Source: Ligilactobacillus salitolerans (lineage in GTDB: Bacteria > Bacillota > Bacilli > Lactobacillales > Lactobacillaceae). Taken from it: 39,935 nt of DNA. The notes below the pieces were generated by a model. The model made no database searches and was not told the DNA's origin. It was given only the letters and a program-made list of their open reading frames with translations. The stretch lies in NCBI RefSeq assembly GCF_003864415.1, contig NZ_BFFP01000024.1, forward strand, positions 1 to 39,935, given 5' to 3'. Positions 16,286 to 24,879 of the stretch are shown one piece after another. The first letter of the stretch is position 1, and every line of letters starts with the position of its first letter. The translations under genes and the position numbers were made by a program.

Positions 16286-17215
16286 TTAGTCCTCATTTCC
16301 AGTAAGTCTGATCCGGGGATCGATAATGCCGTAGATAATATCTGTCAGCAAAATAATCAAAACTAAGCCGAAACAGAATAACATTGTCACACCCATAATC
16401 GTTGGATAGTCATTGGTCTGGATCGACTTCACATATTGTTCACCAATTCCTGGGATCGAAAAGATATTTTCAATAACCATCGACCCAGTCATCAAAGCGA
16501 CAGTATATGGTCCGATCAAAGTAACCAATGGGATCAAACTATTTCGTAAAGCATGGTGGTAAATGATCCCTGTCTTATTCATCCCTTTAGCGCGTGCCAG
16601 TTCGATGTAATCGGAATTCAAAACATCGACCATCCCGGTTCGAATGAAACGCGCCGTTTCGGCTAGGGGTCCAACACCTAAAGCAATTGTCGGCAAGATC
16701 GTATACTCAAAGCCGCCCCAATCGGCAATTGGGAACCAGCCGAGCTTCAAAGCAATATAGTATTGCAAAAGGACCGCCAAAACGAAGTTAGGCACTGACT
16801 TACCAATGATCGAAAGCACTGTGGCAGTTGTATCGACCCAGGTATTACGGTAGATAGCTGCGATCGAACCAACAAGGATCCCCAAAACGACCCCAAAGAT
16901 CATGGCTTGCACACCCAATTGAGCGGAAGCGCCAATCCGGCTGGAAATCAAGTAGGAAACCGGCTGGTTGCTGAACTGGAAGGAAGTTCCCATATCACCG
17001 TGCAGCATTCCGAAAATGTAGATCACGTATTGCAGCCAGATCGGTTTATCCAATCCATATTGCTGGTTCATGATCTTAATTTGTTGCGGGGTCATCTTTT
17101 CCTGGTTGGAATATGGTGTCCCAGGCATTAACTTCATTAAGAAGAAAGTGATCGTCGCAACCAAGAACAAGGTCAAGGCCATGTATAAAAGCCTCTTTAA
17201 TAGGTACTTTTTCAT
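16286..17215 (-). CDS. oppB: Oligopeptide ABC transporter, permease OppB
   Basis: A 309-aa permease with about six membrane helices. The N-terminal helix (LLYMALTLFLVATITFFLMKLMPGTP) and the periplasm-side MTPQQIKIMNQQYGLDKPIWLQY block are classic for OppB/DppB. The EAA loop appears as YIELARAKGMNKTGIIYHHALRN. The protein ends DPRIRLTGNED. The ribosome binding site is GAGGG. It begins 244 nt after oppA, behind a stem-loop that may lower its expression relative to oppA. A possible internal promoter (TTTAAT, 17 nt, TATAGG on minus, near 17315-17345) is weak. Confidence 0.94.
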   Translation of the reverse strand: MKKYLLKRLLYMALTLFLVATITFFLMKLMPGTPYSNQEKMTPQQIKIMNQQYGLDKPIWLQYVIYIFGMLHGDMGTSFQFSNQPVSYLISSRIGASAQLGVQAMIFGVVLGILVGSIAAIYRNTWVDTTATVLSIIGKSVPNFVLAVLLQYYIALKLGWFPIADWGGFEYTILPTIALGVGPLAETARFIRTGMVDVLNSDYIELARAKGMNKTGIIYHHALRNSLIPLVTLIGPYTVALMTGSMVIENIFSIPGIGEQYVKSIQTNDYPTIMGVTMLFCFGLVLIILLTDIIYGIIDPRIRLTGNED

Positions 17216-17379
17216 AATTCACCCTCACATTCTAGGTTTGTCTCTATGTACAACGAACAAGCGGCTGCACAGCCGGTCTTGATCGAAGTATCATGATGCA
17301 ATTAAGCATCCTATAATTTTAACTTTAAATCTATTAAAGCGCAATTAAAGTTACTTTTTTAACTGCAGATCCACGATTA

Positions 17380-17432
17380 TAAAGTCAAGGGGAACTGACA
17401 ACGTTAAGCGTGTCAATCCCCCTATGGCTTTA
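17380..17432 (-). terminator. Stem-loop between oppA and oppB
   Basis: On the minus strand AAGCCATAGGGGG...TCCCCTTGACTT forms an outer stem with mismatches, and TTGACA/TGTCAG (GTGTCA against TGAC on plus) forms an inner stem. Only a short T stretch follows, so partial termination is likely. This fits the usual excess of the binding protein over the permeases. Confidence 0.55.
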
Positions 17433-17459
17433 TTCGGCCTTTAGACTAAAGGAACCGGA

Positions 17460-19085
17460 TTATTCTTTAATATAAGCATCCTTGAAGTTGTAGTTAGAAC
17501 CGGATGAATTGTAGATAACACCCTTGACTTTGGACTTAACCATCCAAGCTGTTGCTTGTTGATACAATGGTGCGATTCCTTGTTCTTGAACTAAGATCTT
17601 TTCAGCTTTGACCAAGTCATCCCAACGCTTGTCAGTATTGCCAGCATCAGTTGTCTTGGAAGCCTGGATCAACTTGTCGTATTCAGAATTCTTCCATTCG
17701 CCATCGTTTTGTGAGTTGTTAGAAGTGAACAGATCCAAGAAGCTGATCGGATCAGCAAAGTCAGCACCCCAAGCGGAAATTACCATGTCAAAGTTACCTG
17801 CTTCAGAACGAGAAAGACGTGTCTTGAACGGTACGTTTGAGGCGTTTACTCGAACGCTGTCGCCCAATGTAGATTCGATCTGGCTTTGAATGAAGTCAGT
17901 CGATGCCTTAGCCTTATCAGAATCATCACTCAACATGTTGATATCCAAGTGATCGATCCCAACTTCTTTCAGACCTTCTTGCCATAGCTTCTTAGCTTCA
18001 GTCTTGTTATGGGAAACGCCGTCCTTAACGTATGCATCTGCAGCGAAGTCTTTACCGTTGTTCTTAGCTAAATCGCTCGATACGAGACCCTTAGCAACTG
18101 TTGAGCCGTCACCCAAGACCTTCTTGACGAACTGTTCGCGGTTGATCGACATTGATAATGCCTGACGGATCTTCTTGTTCTGGAAGGCTTTCTTTGTCTG
18201 GTTGTATTGGAAGTAGAAAGTACTTGCACCACGACGAGTAATGAATTCTTTATCATTCTTCAACTGCTTAGCTTGTTCAGAACTCAAAGGAGTTGCGTCA
18301 AGCTTGTTGGTCTTGTACAAGTTATAGGCAGTTGAGTTACTCTTGTTGACCTTGTAGTTAATGGTATCAAGTTTAACGTTCTTCTTATCCCAGTACTTGT
18401 TGTTCTTAGCTAAAGTCCAGCTCAAGTTAGAACCTGTCCACTTGGTCAGCTTAAATGGTCCGTTATAAACCATGTACTTGGAAGCTGTACCGTACTTGTC
18501 GCCGTATTGCTTAACAGCTTTTTCATTTTGTGGGAAGAAGACTGCAAAGCCCATCAGCAGCTTGAAGTATGGCAGTTTCTTATCTAATGTAACTTGCAGC
18601 TTGTAGTCGCCGACTGCTTTCACACCCAAAGCACTCAATGGCTTCTTGCCATTCATAACATCGTTAGCATTCTTGATGCCATCGAAGAGGTAAGCATACT
18701 GTGAACCAGTCTTAGGATCAACTGTCCGTTGCCATGAATAAACGAAATCTTTAGCAGTTACTTTTTGACCGTTTGACCATTGTGATTTACGCAAGTCAAA
18801 TGTATAGGTCAAGCCGTCATTAGAAACAGTGGTTTTCTTTGCCAAACCTGGTTCAATCTTGGAATCTTTGCCCAAACGGTAAAGACCTTCCATCGAATTA
18901 TTTAATGCATTAAAACTAACAACGTCAGTTGCTTTAGAGAGGTCCATTGTTGGCAATTCAGCAGATTCATCCCAGTTTAAAACTTGTTTAGAAGATGAAT
19001 CGGATGATTTAGAGCCGCAAGCAGCTAAGGTTAATGCTGAAACAGCAACTACCGCACCCGCAGCAGCAAATTTTTTTAACTTCAT
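17460..19085 (-). CDS. oppA: Oligopeptide ABC transporter, substrate-binding lipoprotein OppA
   Basis: A 541-aa exported lipoprotein of solute-binding family 5. The signal peptide ends in the lipobox LAAC with Cys23, followed by a Ser-rich linker. The mature protein carries LNWDESAELPTMDLSKATDVVS at the start and the family block YVYSWQRTVDPKTGSQYAYLF-like region near 110-130 (here DFVYSWQRTVDP). It captures peptides outside the cell for OppBCDF. It is first in the operon, with a sigma-A promoter and AAGGAG ribosome binding site. It resembles lactobacillar OppA/PrtM-independent paralogues, so exact peptide range cannot be told. Confidence 0.95.
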   Translation of the reverse strand: MKLKKFAAAGAVVAVSALTLAACGSKSSDSSSKQVLNWDESAELPTMDLSKATDVVSFNALNNSMEGLYRLGKDSKIEPGLAKKTTVSNDGLTYTFDLRKSQWSNGQKVTAKDFVYSWQRTVDPKTGSQYAYLFDGIKNANDVMNGKKPLSALGVKAVGDYKLQVTLDKKLPYFKLLMGFAVFFPQNEKAVKQYGDKYGTASKYMVYNGPFKLTKWTGSNLSWTLAKNNKYWDKKNVKLDTINYKVNKSNSTAYNLYKTNKLDATPLSSEQAKQLKNDKEFITRRGASTFYFQYNQTKKAFQNKKIRQALSMSINREQFVKKVLGDGSTVAKGLVSSDLAKNNGKDFAADAYVKDGVSHNKTEAKKLWQEGLKEVGIDHLDINMLSDDSDKAKASTDFIQSQIESTLGDSVRVNASNVPFKTRLSRSEAGNFDMVISAWGADFADPISFLDLFTSNNSQNDGEWKNSEYDKLIQASKTTDAGNTDKRWDDLVKAEKILVQEQGIAPLYQQATAWMVKSKVKGVIYNSSGSNYNFKDAYIKE

Positions 19086-19153
19086 GTCAGTAACAACTCC
19101 TTTTAATATGTATGAGACAGATCCTGTCGATCTCTTCTCTGATACTGTTTTAA

Positions 19154-19182
19154 ATTCTATATGAAATTGATGTCAAAATCAA
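19154..19182 (-). promoter_or_regulatory. opp operon promoter
   Basis: On the minus strand TTGATT (19182-19177), 17 nt and TAGAAT (19159-19154) lie about 70 nt before oppA. AT-rich DNA lies just upstream. Confidence 0.6.
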
Positions 19183-19429
19183 GACTATCTTCTAATTTTT
19201 TTAATTTTTAATTTTTGCTTTTCCTAATATGCTCGGTTTTCCTAGACTTAGCAGCACTTTATTTTCTCATTTAACTTTTCAAAAGATCGATGGCAGCGTT
19301 TTTATTTCTGGCATTTTTTGTTTTACAGCACGCACATTTTCATTTCAACGATTTTTTTATTAAACAGCCTTTCATTTGGAACTTACATTTTTTCAAATTC
19401 CCCACCAAGCACTCATCATTTACTCACGC
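19183..19429. other. AT-rich divergent spacer between oppA and hflX
   Basis: This stretch holds T-rich and A-rich runs but no reading frame with a ribosome binding site and no clear hairpin. It may act as an upstream activating region or hold a regulator site for opp. No CodY-like palindrome was recognised with confidence. Confidence 0.3.
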
Positions 19430-19460
19430 TTGCGGCAAACGACTGGGATAATGTTATAAT
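19430..19460 (+). promoter_or_regulatory. hflX promoter
   Basis: TGTTATAAT gives an extended -10 (TATAAT at 19455-19460). TTGCGG at 19430-19435 is a -35 at a long 19-nt spacing. It lies about 77 nt before the hflX ATG. Confidence 0.65.
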
Positions 19461-19536
19461 ACAGTCAGCAAGCAAGTTGAATGGACAGCCATCCAGCTGC
19501 CTGTTTCCCACTCACTGATGAAATGAGGTAATAATT

Positions 19537-20805
19537 ATGGATCTTGCAATTCTTGCCGGGATCGATACCGGCAGAGAAAATTTTGACTATGAAATGAGCG
19601 AACTTGCGGCCTTGACCGAAGCCGCGGAAATTAAACCTGACTTAACTATCATTCAAAAGCTGGACAAACCGGTGACTGCCACTTACTTTGGAAGCGGTAA
19701 ATTGACCGAGATCAAGGAAGCCGCCAGCGCAACTGAAGCGGAGTTTTTGATCATGAACGATGAGCTGACGCCGACTCAACTGCGCAATTGTGAAGATCAG
19801 ACTGGTTTGACCGTGATCGACCGGACCGCCTTGATCTTACAGATCTTTGCCCGCCGCGCCCAGACCCGCGAAGCCAAGCTGCAAGTCCAGATTGCCTCGC
19901 TCCAGTACCGGCTGCCGCGGCTGCGGACTTCTAGTCTCAACCGCTTTGACCAGCAGACTGCCGGGAGCGGCGGCGGCTTCACCAGTCGTGGTGCTGGTGA
20001 AACTAAGATGGAATTAAACCGGCGGACGATCCAAGACCAGATCACTCACTTACGCCGACAGCTCAAAGAAGTTGAGGCGGAAGAAAAAACCAAGCGTAAA
20101 TCTCGCGACCGCTCGAATTTAAAAACTGTCGCACTAGTCGGCTACACTAATGCCGGCAAATCCACGACTATGAACCACCTGTTGTCGTTGACTGGACAAG
20201 ACCCGGACAAGCAGGTCCTAGAAAAGAACATGTTGTTTGCGACCCTGGATACCTCGGTGCGGCACCTGGAATTCGACGACCATAAGCAGATCTTGCTCAG
20301 CGATACCGTCGGTTTTGTCTCCCGCCTGCCCCACCAGCTTGTTGAAGCCTTCAAGACCACCTTGGCTGAAGCTGCGCAAGCCGACCTGTTGGTGCAGGTC
20401 GTTGATGTGTCGGATCCTCATGCCAAACAAATGGTCAAAACAACAGAAGAGACCTTAGAAGAGATCGGCGTGCGCGGGATCCCCATGATCTATGCCTTCA
20501 ATAAGGCCGACTTGACCCCAGGCTTACGCTACCCGGAAATCGCAGGCGACCAAATCACCTTCTCCGCCAGGGATGAAGAGTCGATCAAGCTTCTCAGCCA
20601 GATGATCAAAAAAACGGTTTTCGCGGATTTTGTCACGCGGACCTACTTGATCCCGTTTGATCAAGGCAAGTTCCTAGAACAGCTCAATTCAAATGCCACC
20701 ATCCAAAAAACTGACTACACCGCGGAAGGCACTTTGATCACCGCTGAGGTTTCGCCCGCAACCGCTGGGATCATGCAGCGGTTTGAATTTGAAACAAGCA
20801 AGTAA
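19537..20805 (+). CDS. hflX: Ribosome-associated GTPase HflX
   Basis: A 422-aa TRAFAC-class GTPase. The N-terminal HflX domain (about 1-190) includes the glycine-rich SGGGFTSRGAGETKMELNRR-type block (split here as GSGGGFTSRGAGETK) and a following helical linker. The G domain has G1 GYTNAGKST near 201-210, G3 DTVGF and G4 NKAD. HflX splits stalled or hibernating ribosomes and can have RNA helicase-like action. The ribosome binding site is GAGG. It is followed by a bidirectional terminator shared with the convergent acetyltransferase gene. Confidence 0.95.
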   Translation: MDLAILAGIDTGRENFDYEMSELAALTEAAEIKPDLTIIQKLDKPVTATYFGSGKLTEIKEAASATEAEFLIMNDELTPTQLRNCEDQTGLTVIDRTALILQIFARRAQTREAKLQVQIASLQYRLPRLRTSSLNRFDQQTAGSGGGFTSRGAGETKMELNRRTIQDQITHLRRQLKEVEAEEKTKRKSRDRSNLKTVALVGYTNAGKSTTMNHLLSLTGQDPDKQVLEKNMLFATLDTSVRHLEFDDHKQILLSDTVGFVSRLPHQLVEAFKTTLAEAAQADLLVQVVDVSDPHAKQMVKTTEETLEEIGVRGIPMIYAFNKADLTPGLRYPEIAGDQITFSARDEESIKLLSQMIKKTVFADFVTRTYLIPFDQGKFLEQLNSNATIQKTDYTAEGTLITAEVSPATAGIMQRFEFETSK

Positions 20806-20809
20806 AAGC

Positions 20810-20852
20810 AAAAAGAGCAATGATAAGTTTAGGACTTGTCATTGCTCTTTTT
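20810..20852. terminator. Bidirectional terminator between hflX and the GNAT gene
   Basis: AAAAAGAGCAATGA (20810-20823) pairs perfectly with TCATTGCTCTTTTT (20839-20852). It overlaps the last two bases of the convergent acetyltransferase gene's stop codon. Confidence 0.88.
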
Positions 20853-21267
20853 AATTTGCTCTGGCTCGGCGATCCATTATGTAGGCTGATAATTGACGGT
20901 CGCTTCCCTCTTGGAAGCCCAAGTAACGGAAAAACTTGCGTGAATCATTATTGGGTTTAGCAGCGACCACGACCTGGCCGACCGCTCCAAAATAATTCAG
21001 CAGGTGGAGCATTAACGTTTTACCGATCCTTTTTCCTTGCTCTTGCGGACACACCAGCAAGTCTTGAATATATACGATGGTGGAAAAATCGCTTAAAGCC
21101 CGTACTAGGCCAATCAAGCGCTGGTCTTCGTAAGCAGCGATCACAAACGACTTCCTGAGACCTTTTTTGAGATTATCAATATTTTCGACATCTTTTTGCC
21201 AACCTACAGAACTGTACAAAACAGTGATCTCATTTTTTGTCAGTCTGGGATTCACGATCAGCTCCAT
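20851..21267 (-). CDS. GNAT-family N-acetyltransferase
   Basis: A 138-aa GNAT protein. The core runs from the strand FVIAAYEDQRLIGLVRALSD to the pantetheine-binding strand IVYIQDLLVCPQEQGKRIGKTLM, which contains the acetyl-CoA pyrophosphate loop (Q-x-x-G-K-R-I-G). The C-terminal KFFRYLGFQEG fits the usual FYxxxGF block. The start chosen is ATG 21267 with AGGGG 8 nt upstream; a longer frame reaches a TTG at 21285. The acceptor substrate cannot be told. It is convergent with hflX. Confidence 0.85.
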   Translation of the reverse strand: MELIVNPRLTKNEITVLYSSVGWQKDVENIDNLKKGLRKSFVIAAYEDQRLIGLVRALSDFSTIVYIQDLLVCPQEQGKRIGKTLMLHLLNYFGAVGQVVVAAKPNNDSRKFFRYLGFQEGSDRQLSAYIMDRRARAN

Positions 21268-21504
21268 GCTTCCATCCCCTTTCAAGCTATTATCCAGTCT
21301 TAAGATTAGAATAGAATGATAAATTCATGACTTTTATTATAGAAAAACTAAGGCTTATTTTCAAGATAAAAATCTGTTTTTCCCCAAATTTTGGCTTTTT
21401 TTATTTATTTTAATCAAGGAACTGCCTGATAAAAATGAGATATTATTTTTATTTACCGTCAAATCACTCATTTTAAAGCGGGCTTTCTGTTCATCATGCT
21501 GGAA

Positions 21505-21543
21505 TAAAAAAGCTCCGTCTGGTAAAAATTTACCGACGAAGCT
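21505..21543 (-). terminator. Terminator of the amino-acid ABC operon
   Basis: AGCT-CGTC-GGTAAA (21511-21526) pairs with TTTACC-GACG-AGCT (to 21543) with two single mismatches. On the minus strand six T follow. It lies 17 nt after the last gene. Confidence 0.82.
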
Positions 21544-21559
21544 GACTTGTTATCTCTCT

Positions 21560-22213
21560 TTATCCGAATCTCTTCTCAAGTCTTCTCGCTACTAATGACA
21601 AAGCATAGCAGACAATGAAGTACATCACCGCGATCATTAAGTACATCGGCAGCATGTAGCGGGTATCTTGCCCGTAAATGATCTGTGCGCGGTACAACAG
21701 TTCCGGCAGCACTATGATCGTCGCTAAAGACGTATCCTTGATCAGGGAAATAAACTGCGACACGAGCGGCGGGATCATTTTTAGGAGTGCTTGCGGCAAA
21801 ATAATATGCTGCATCGCTTGCCAATAACTCATCCCCGTCGAACGAGCGCCTTCCATTTGTCCTGGGTCAACAGCAATGATCCCGCTGCGGACAATTTCAG
21901 CCAGCATTGCGGATTCAAAAACTACTAAAGCTGTGATCGCGGCTGACATCGCTGACATCCTTAGACCCGTTTGCGGCAAGGCAAAGTAGGTGAAAAAGAT
22001 GATCAGCAGCAAAGGCAGGTTACGAACAATATCGATCACAAAACCTACCGCTGCGGAAACATATTTAAATCCGACATAGCGGATGATCCCCAAAATCAGA
22101 CCGATCGCGAAACTCAAAGCGATCGAGATCAGAGAAACTTCGATCGTGACCCCCAGACCGGCTAATAAAAACTTCAGGTTGATCCATGAATAAGCTTGAC
22201 TTAATATTGACAT
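21560..22213 (-). CDS. Polar amino-acid ABC transporter permease (GlnP/HisM type), second
   Basis: A 217-aa permease of the His/Glu/Gln/Arg family, with about five membrane helices. The family blocks are DIVRNLPLLLIIFFTYFALP in the first third and EIVRSGIIAVDPGQMEGARSTGMSYWQAMQHIILPQAL (the EAA loop) in the middle. The same loop occurs in the neighbour permease, so the pair forms a heterodimeric channel. The ribosome binding site is AGGAGG. It is the last gene of the four-gene operon, 13 nt after its partner. Confidence 0.92.
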   Translation of the reverse strand: MSILSQAYSWINLKFLLAGLGVTIEVSLISIALSFAIGLILGIIRYVGFKYVSAAVGFVIDIVRNLPLLLIIFFTYFALPQTGLRMSAMSAAITALVVFESAMLAEIVRSGIIAVDPGQMEGARSTGMSYWQAMQHIILPQALLKMIPPLVSQFISLIKDTSLATIIVLPELLYRAQIIYGQDTRYMLPMYLMIAVMYFIVCYALSLVARRLEKRFG

Positions 22214-22226
22214 CTTTTCTCACCTC

Positions 22227-22865
22227 CTAGGCTAATTTCTTTTCCAAGTGCCGCATATAATAGCTCAACGGCAGCGTTAAGATGAGGTAAAAGACCCCAA
22301 CCACCAAGTACGTATTAAAGGTATCAAATGTCGCTGAAGCTAAGGCATCGCCTTGATACATCAAATCAAAACCAGCCACAAAGGCTAAGACAGACGAGTT
22401 TTTGATTAAGTTAATAAACTGGTTACCCAAAGGCGGGATCACCAATCTAAAGGCTTGCGGCAAGATAATGTAGCGCATCGACTGCCAGTAAGTCAAGCCA
22501 GTAGACCGTGCCCCCTCCATTTGCCCAGTGTCGACGGCTTGGATCCCCGCCCGCACTGTTTCAGCGATAAAAGACGAGGTATACAAGGTCAAACCGATCG
22601 TCCCAGCGGTGAAGCCGGACATCTTGAGCACGTATTGCGGCACGACCACATAAAAGAACATCGTGATCACCAGCAAGGGAATATTGCGGAAAATTTCAAT
22701 GTAGGTATTAGCGATAATTCGGCACAGCTTATTAGGCAGGGTCTCCATGATCGCAAAGCCAGAACCGATGATCAGCGAAAAGAACAACGCGATCACGCTG
22801 CACAGCAATGTATTGCCGAAGCCTGTCAACAATGTGGGCCAGTTGTTTGTAAGTACCTGGATCAT
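22227..22865 (-). CDS. Polar amino-acid ABC transporter permease (GlnP/HisM type), first
   Basis: A 212-aa permease. IFRNIPLLVITMFFYVVVPQ and the EAA loop AETVRAGIQAVDTGQMEGARSTGLTYWQSMRYIILPQAF mark the family. Its start overlaps the stop of the substrate-binding gene by four bases (ATGA), a sign of coupled translation. GGAGG lies inside the end of the upstream gene. With its neighbour it forms the membrane channel for glutamine, glutamate or a related polar amino acid. Confidence 0.92.
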   Translation of the reverse strand: MIQVLTNNWPTLLTGFGNTLLCSVIALFFSLIIGSGFAIMETLPNKLCRIIANTYIEIFRNIPLLVITMFFYVVVPQYVLKMSGFTAGTIGLTLYTSSFIAETVRAGIQAVDTGQMEGARSTGLTYWQSMRYIILPQAFRLVIPPLGNQFINLIKNSSVLAFVAGFDLMYQGDALASATFDTFNTYLVVGVFYLILTLPLSYYMRHLEKKLA

Positions 22866-23695
22866 GGTTCTTCCACCTCCTTGATATCAAAGCCGGGGAT
22901 GCCGCCAAACCATTTTTTCACCAAACGGCTGTATGTCCCGTCAGCTTGCAATTCGTTCAAGGCTTTATTTAGTTCATCACGCATTTTGCCCTGACCTTTG
23001 TTGACCGCCAAACCGTAGGGTTCATTGGTAAACGCCCCGCCAACGACCGCATAGTCTGGGTTTTCTTTAGCGATCCCGTATAAGATCCCATTATCCGTAG
23101 TCATTGCAACGCCTTGTCCGGATTTTAATGCTGTGAAAGCCTGCGCGTAGTCATCCAATTCTAAGACTCGCGCCTTTGGAGCATACTTATGGACATTATC
23201 AACGGCTGTCGTTCCTTTGACCGCCATCACCTTGACACCATTCTTGTTTAAGTCTTTGATCGACTTGATCGGACTGCCCTTTTTTACCAGCAGAGACTGG
23301 CCGGCACCGAAATACGGCTGGGTAAAATCAACGATTTTCTTACGATCATCTGTGATAGTCATCGCAGCCGCAACTGCATCAATATTGCCGTTTTTCAGCA
23401 AAGGGACCTTGGTCTTGGCTGTTGTTTGCACGAATTCTGCTTGTGCATCTTTGCCGTACATCTGCTTTGTTAAGGCTTTGGCTAAGTCAACGTCAAAACC
23501 GTCGATCTCACCAGTCTTAACGTTCATCAGACCAAAGAGCCGGGTGTCGGCTTTGACGCCCCAAACGATTTTCTTAGCATCTTTGGTGCTTTGATAAACA
23601 TCGGCCTGTTTTTTACTAGCACCGCAACCGGTCAGGAGTGTCAGCAAAAAAACAGGCACTAGTAAATAAAGCATTCTTTTGAACCATTTTGCCAT
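22862..23695 (-). CDS. Amino-acid ABC transporter substrate-binding lipoprotein
   Basis: A 277-aa solute-binding family 3 lipoprotein. The signal peptide ends at LTGC with Cys24. The mature part holds the family blocks TGEIDGFDVDLAKAL, GNIDAVAAAMTITDDRKKIVDFTQPYF and GVKVMAVKGTTAVDNV. The fold suits glutamine, glutamate or aspartate, but the ligand cannot be fixed by eye. The ribosome binding site is AGGAGGG. It starts 12 nt after the ATPase gene. The order ATPase, binding protein, two permeases matches GlnQHMP-type operons of lactic acid bacteria. Confidence 0.92.
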   Translation of the reverse strand: MAKWFKRMLYLLVPVFLLTLLTGCGASKKQADVYQSTKDAKKIVWGVKADTRLFGLMNVKTGEIDGFDVDLAKALTKQMYGKDAQAEFVQTTAKTKVPLLKNGNIDAVAAAMTITDDRKKIVDFTQPYFGAGQSLLVKKGSPIKSIKDLNKNGVKVMAVKGTTAVDNVHKYAPKARVLELDDYAQAFTALKSGQGVAMTTDNGILYGIAKENPDYAVVGGAFTNEPYGLAVNKGQGKMRDELNKALNELQADGTYSRLVKKWFGGIPGFDIKEVEEP

Positions 23696-23707
23696 GCTAA
23701 CTCCCTC

Positions 23708-24448
23708 CTATTTGTGCACAATGATCTTGCTTAAGAATTGCCGTGCACGTTCTTCTTTTGGATGATTATAAAATTCTTCTGCCGGATCATCCTCGACGAT
23801 CCGTCCCCCGTCAACAAAGACAACACGGTCAGCCACTTCACGCGCAAAGCCCATTTCATGGGTCACAACGACCATCGTCATATCGGTCGTGTGGACGATC
23901 TCTTTGATAACATTCAAAACATCATCGATCATTTCTGGATCAAGCGCACTCGTCGGCTCGTCAAAAAGCATGACTTTTGGCCGCATCGCAAGTGAACGCG
24001 CGATCGCAACACGCTGTTTTTGCCCGCCTGAAAGTTGGCGCGGTTTAGAATCAACTTTGTCAGTCAGGCCAACCAGCTTGAGATACTCCATCGCAATTTT
24101 TTTATTCTCTGCTTCATCCCGCTTTAAAACCAGTCGGGGTGCTAACATCACGTTTTCCAAGACTGTCTTATTGTCATACAAATTAAAGTGCTGGAAAACC
24201 ATTCCGACATCACGTCGTAAGGCATTTAAATCGGCTTTCTTATCCGAAAGATCCATTCCATTGACGACTAACTGACCGTCAGAAAAGCCTTCCAGACCAT
24301 TGATCGTCCGGATCAGGGTACTCTTACCTGAACCTGAAGGTCCGATCACAACAACGACCTCACCTTGATTGACCTTCAAATCGATATCCTTCAGAGCATG
24401 AAAGTCACCATAGTATTTATTTAACTGATTGAACTCGATCATTGCCAT
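23708..24448 (-). CDS. glnQ: Polar amino-acid ABC transporter ATP-binding protein (GlnQ type)
   Basis: A 246-aa ATPase with Walker A GPSGSGKST near residue 40, the Q-loop MVFQHFNLYDNKTVLENV, signature LSGGQKQRVAIARSLAM, Walker B VMLFDEPTSALDPEM and the H-loop VVVTHEMGFA. These match the GlnQ/HisP group closely. Three in-frame ATGs cluster at 24454, 24448 and 24442. The one at 24448 is chosen because AGG lies about 8 nt upstream. It heads the operon. The gene symbol reflects the family, not a proven glutamine specificity. Confidence 0.9.
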   Translation of the reverse strand: MAMIEFNQLNKYYGDFHALKDIDLKVNQGEVVVVIGPSGSGKSTLIRTINGLEGFSDGQLVVNGMDLSDKKADLNALRRDVGMVFQHFNLYDNKTVLENVMLAPRLVLKRDEAENKKIAMEYLKLVGLTDKVDSKPRQLSGGQKQRVAIARSLAMRPKVMLFDEPTSALDPEMIDDVLNVIKEIVHTTDMTMVVVTHEMGFAREVADRVVFVDGGRIVEDDPAEEFYNHPKEERARQFLSKIIVHK

Positions 24449-24479
24449 CTGCATCGCCTGCTTTCATCATATAGAGTAT

Positions 24480-24495
24480 GCAAATTTTAATTTGC
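24480..24495. promoter_or_regulatory. Inverted repeat in the glnQ leader
   Basis: GCAAATT (24480-24486) and AATTTGC (24489-24495) are perfect arms with a 2-nt spacer, between the promoter and the glnQ start. This suits an operator site downstream of the transcription start. Confidence 0.4.
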
Positions 24496-24515
24496 TTTTT
24501 AGTCACACTAATAAT

Positions 24516-24544
24516 TTTATAGAAAAAAACAAATAAAAGCAAGA
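24516..24544 (-). promoter_or_regulatory. Probable promoter of the amino-acid ABC operon
   Basis: On the minus strand TCTTGC (24544-24539), 17 nt and TATAAA (24521-24516) precede glnQ by about 70 nt. The -35 match is weak. Confidence 0.4.
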
Positions 24545-24815
24545 AATCCGTTGACCCACCTCAGAGGTATTTGCCGTTTTCAACCGCATAAACCCTTTTA
24601 AATCAAGTATTTATCAGGATCAAAAAAGTTTTTTCAGTCAGCCGCGTCTTCTAATGTTTATTTTTTTAAAAATTTTTATTTCTAATATTTGATTGTTTTC
24701 TGAGCTGTGAGCTAAAAATGATATTAATAGAGCAATTTTTAACTACTTCTTCTAACATACTTATGTTACCGCCTGTTCTTCTTCGTTTTGTCCCCTTTTA
24801 GGTTCAAAAACCACT
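24545..24815. other. AT-rich intergenic stretch with one palindrome
   Basis: No gene is seen. The most regular element is TAACATA-CT-TATGTTA (24753-24768), perfect 7-bp arms with a 2-bp spacer. Long T and A runs lie at 24620-24690. A T-box leader was sought, but no AGGGTGG-type antiterminator block was found. Confidence 0.35.
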
Positions 24816-24823
24816 AAAAAATA

Positions 24824-24843
24824 CCCTCTGCGTGTGCAGAAGG
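24824..24843 (-). terminator. Terminator of the membrane-protein gene
   Basis: On the minus strand CCTTCTGC and GCAGAGGG pair with one mismatch around a 4-nt loop, followed by TATTTTTT. It lies about 37 nt after the stop of the gene at 24880. Confidence 0.75.
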
Positions 24844-24879
24844 CAATTGAATAACTAACATGACAATGTGAGCTAAGTG

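Noticed and set aside
22455-22994. Plus-strand open frame of 179 codons across the amino-acid permease and binding protein genes
   Set aside because: It is antisense to two well-supported ABC genes, and its composition is not protein-like.
24541-24600. T-box leader for the amino-acid ABC operon
   Set aside because: GAGGTGGGTCAACGG on the minus strand recalls a T-box block, but the expected antiterminator and stem I could not be found.
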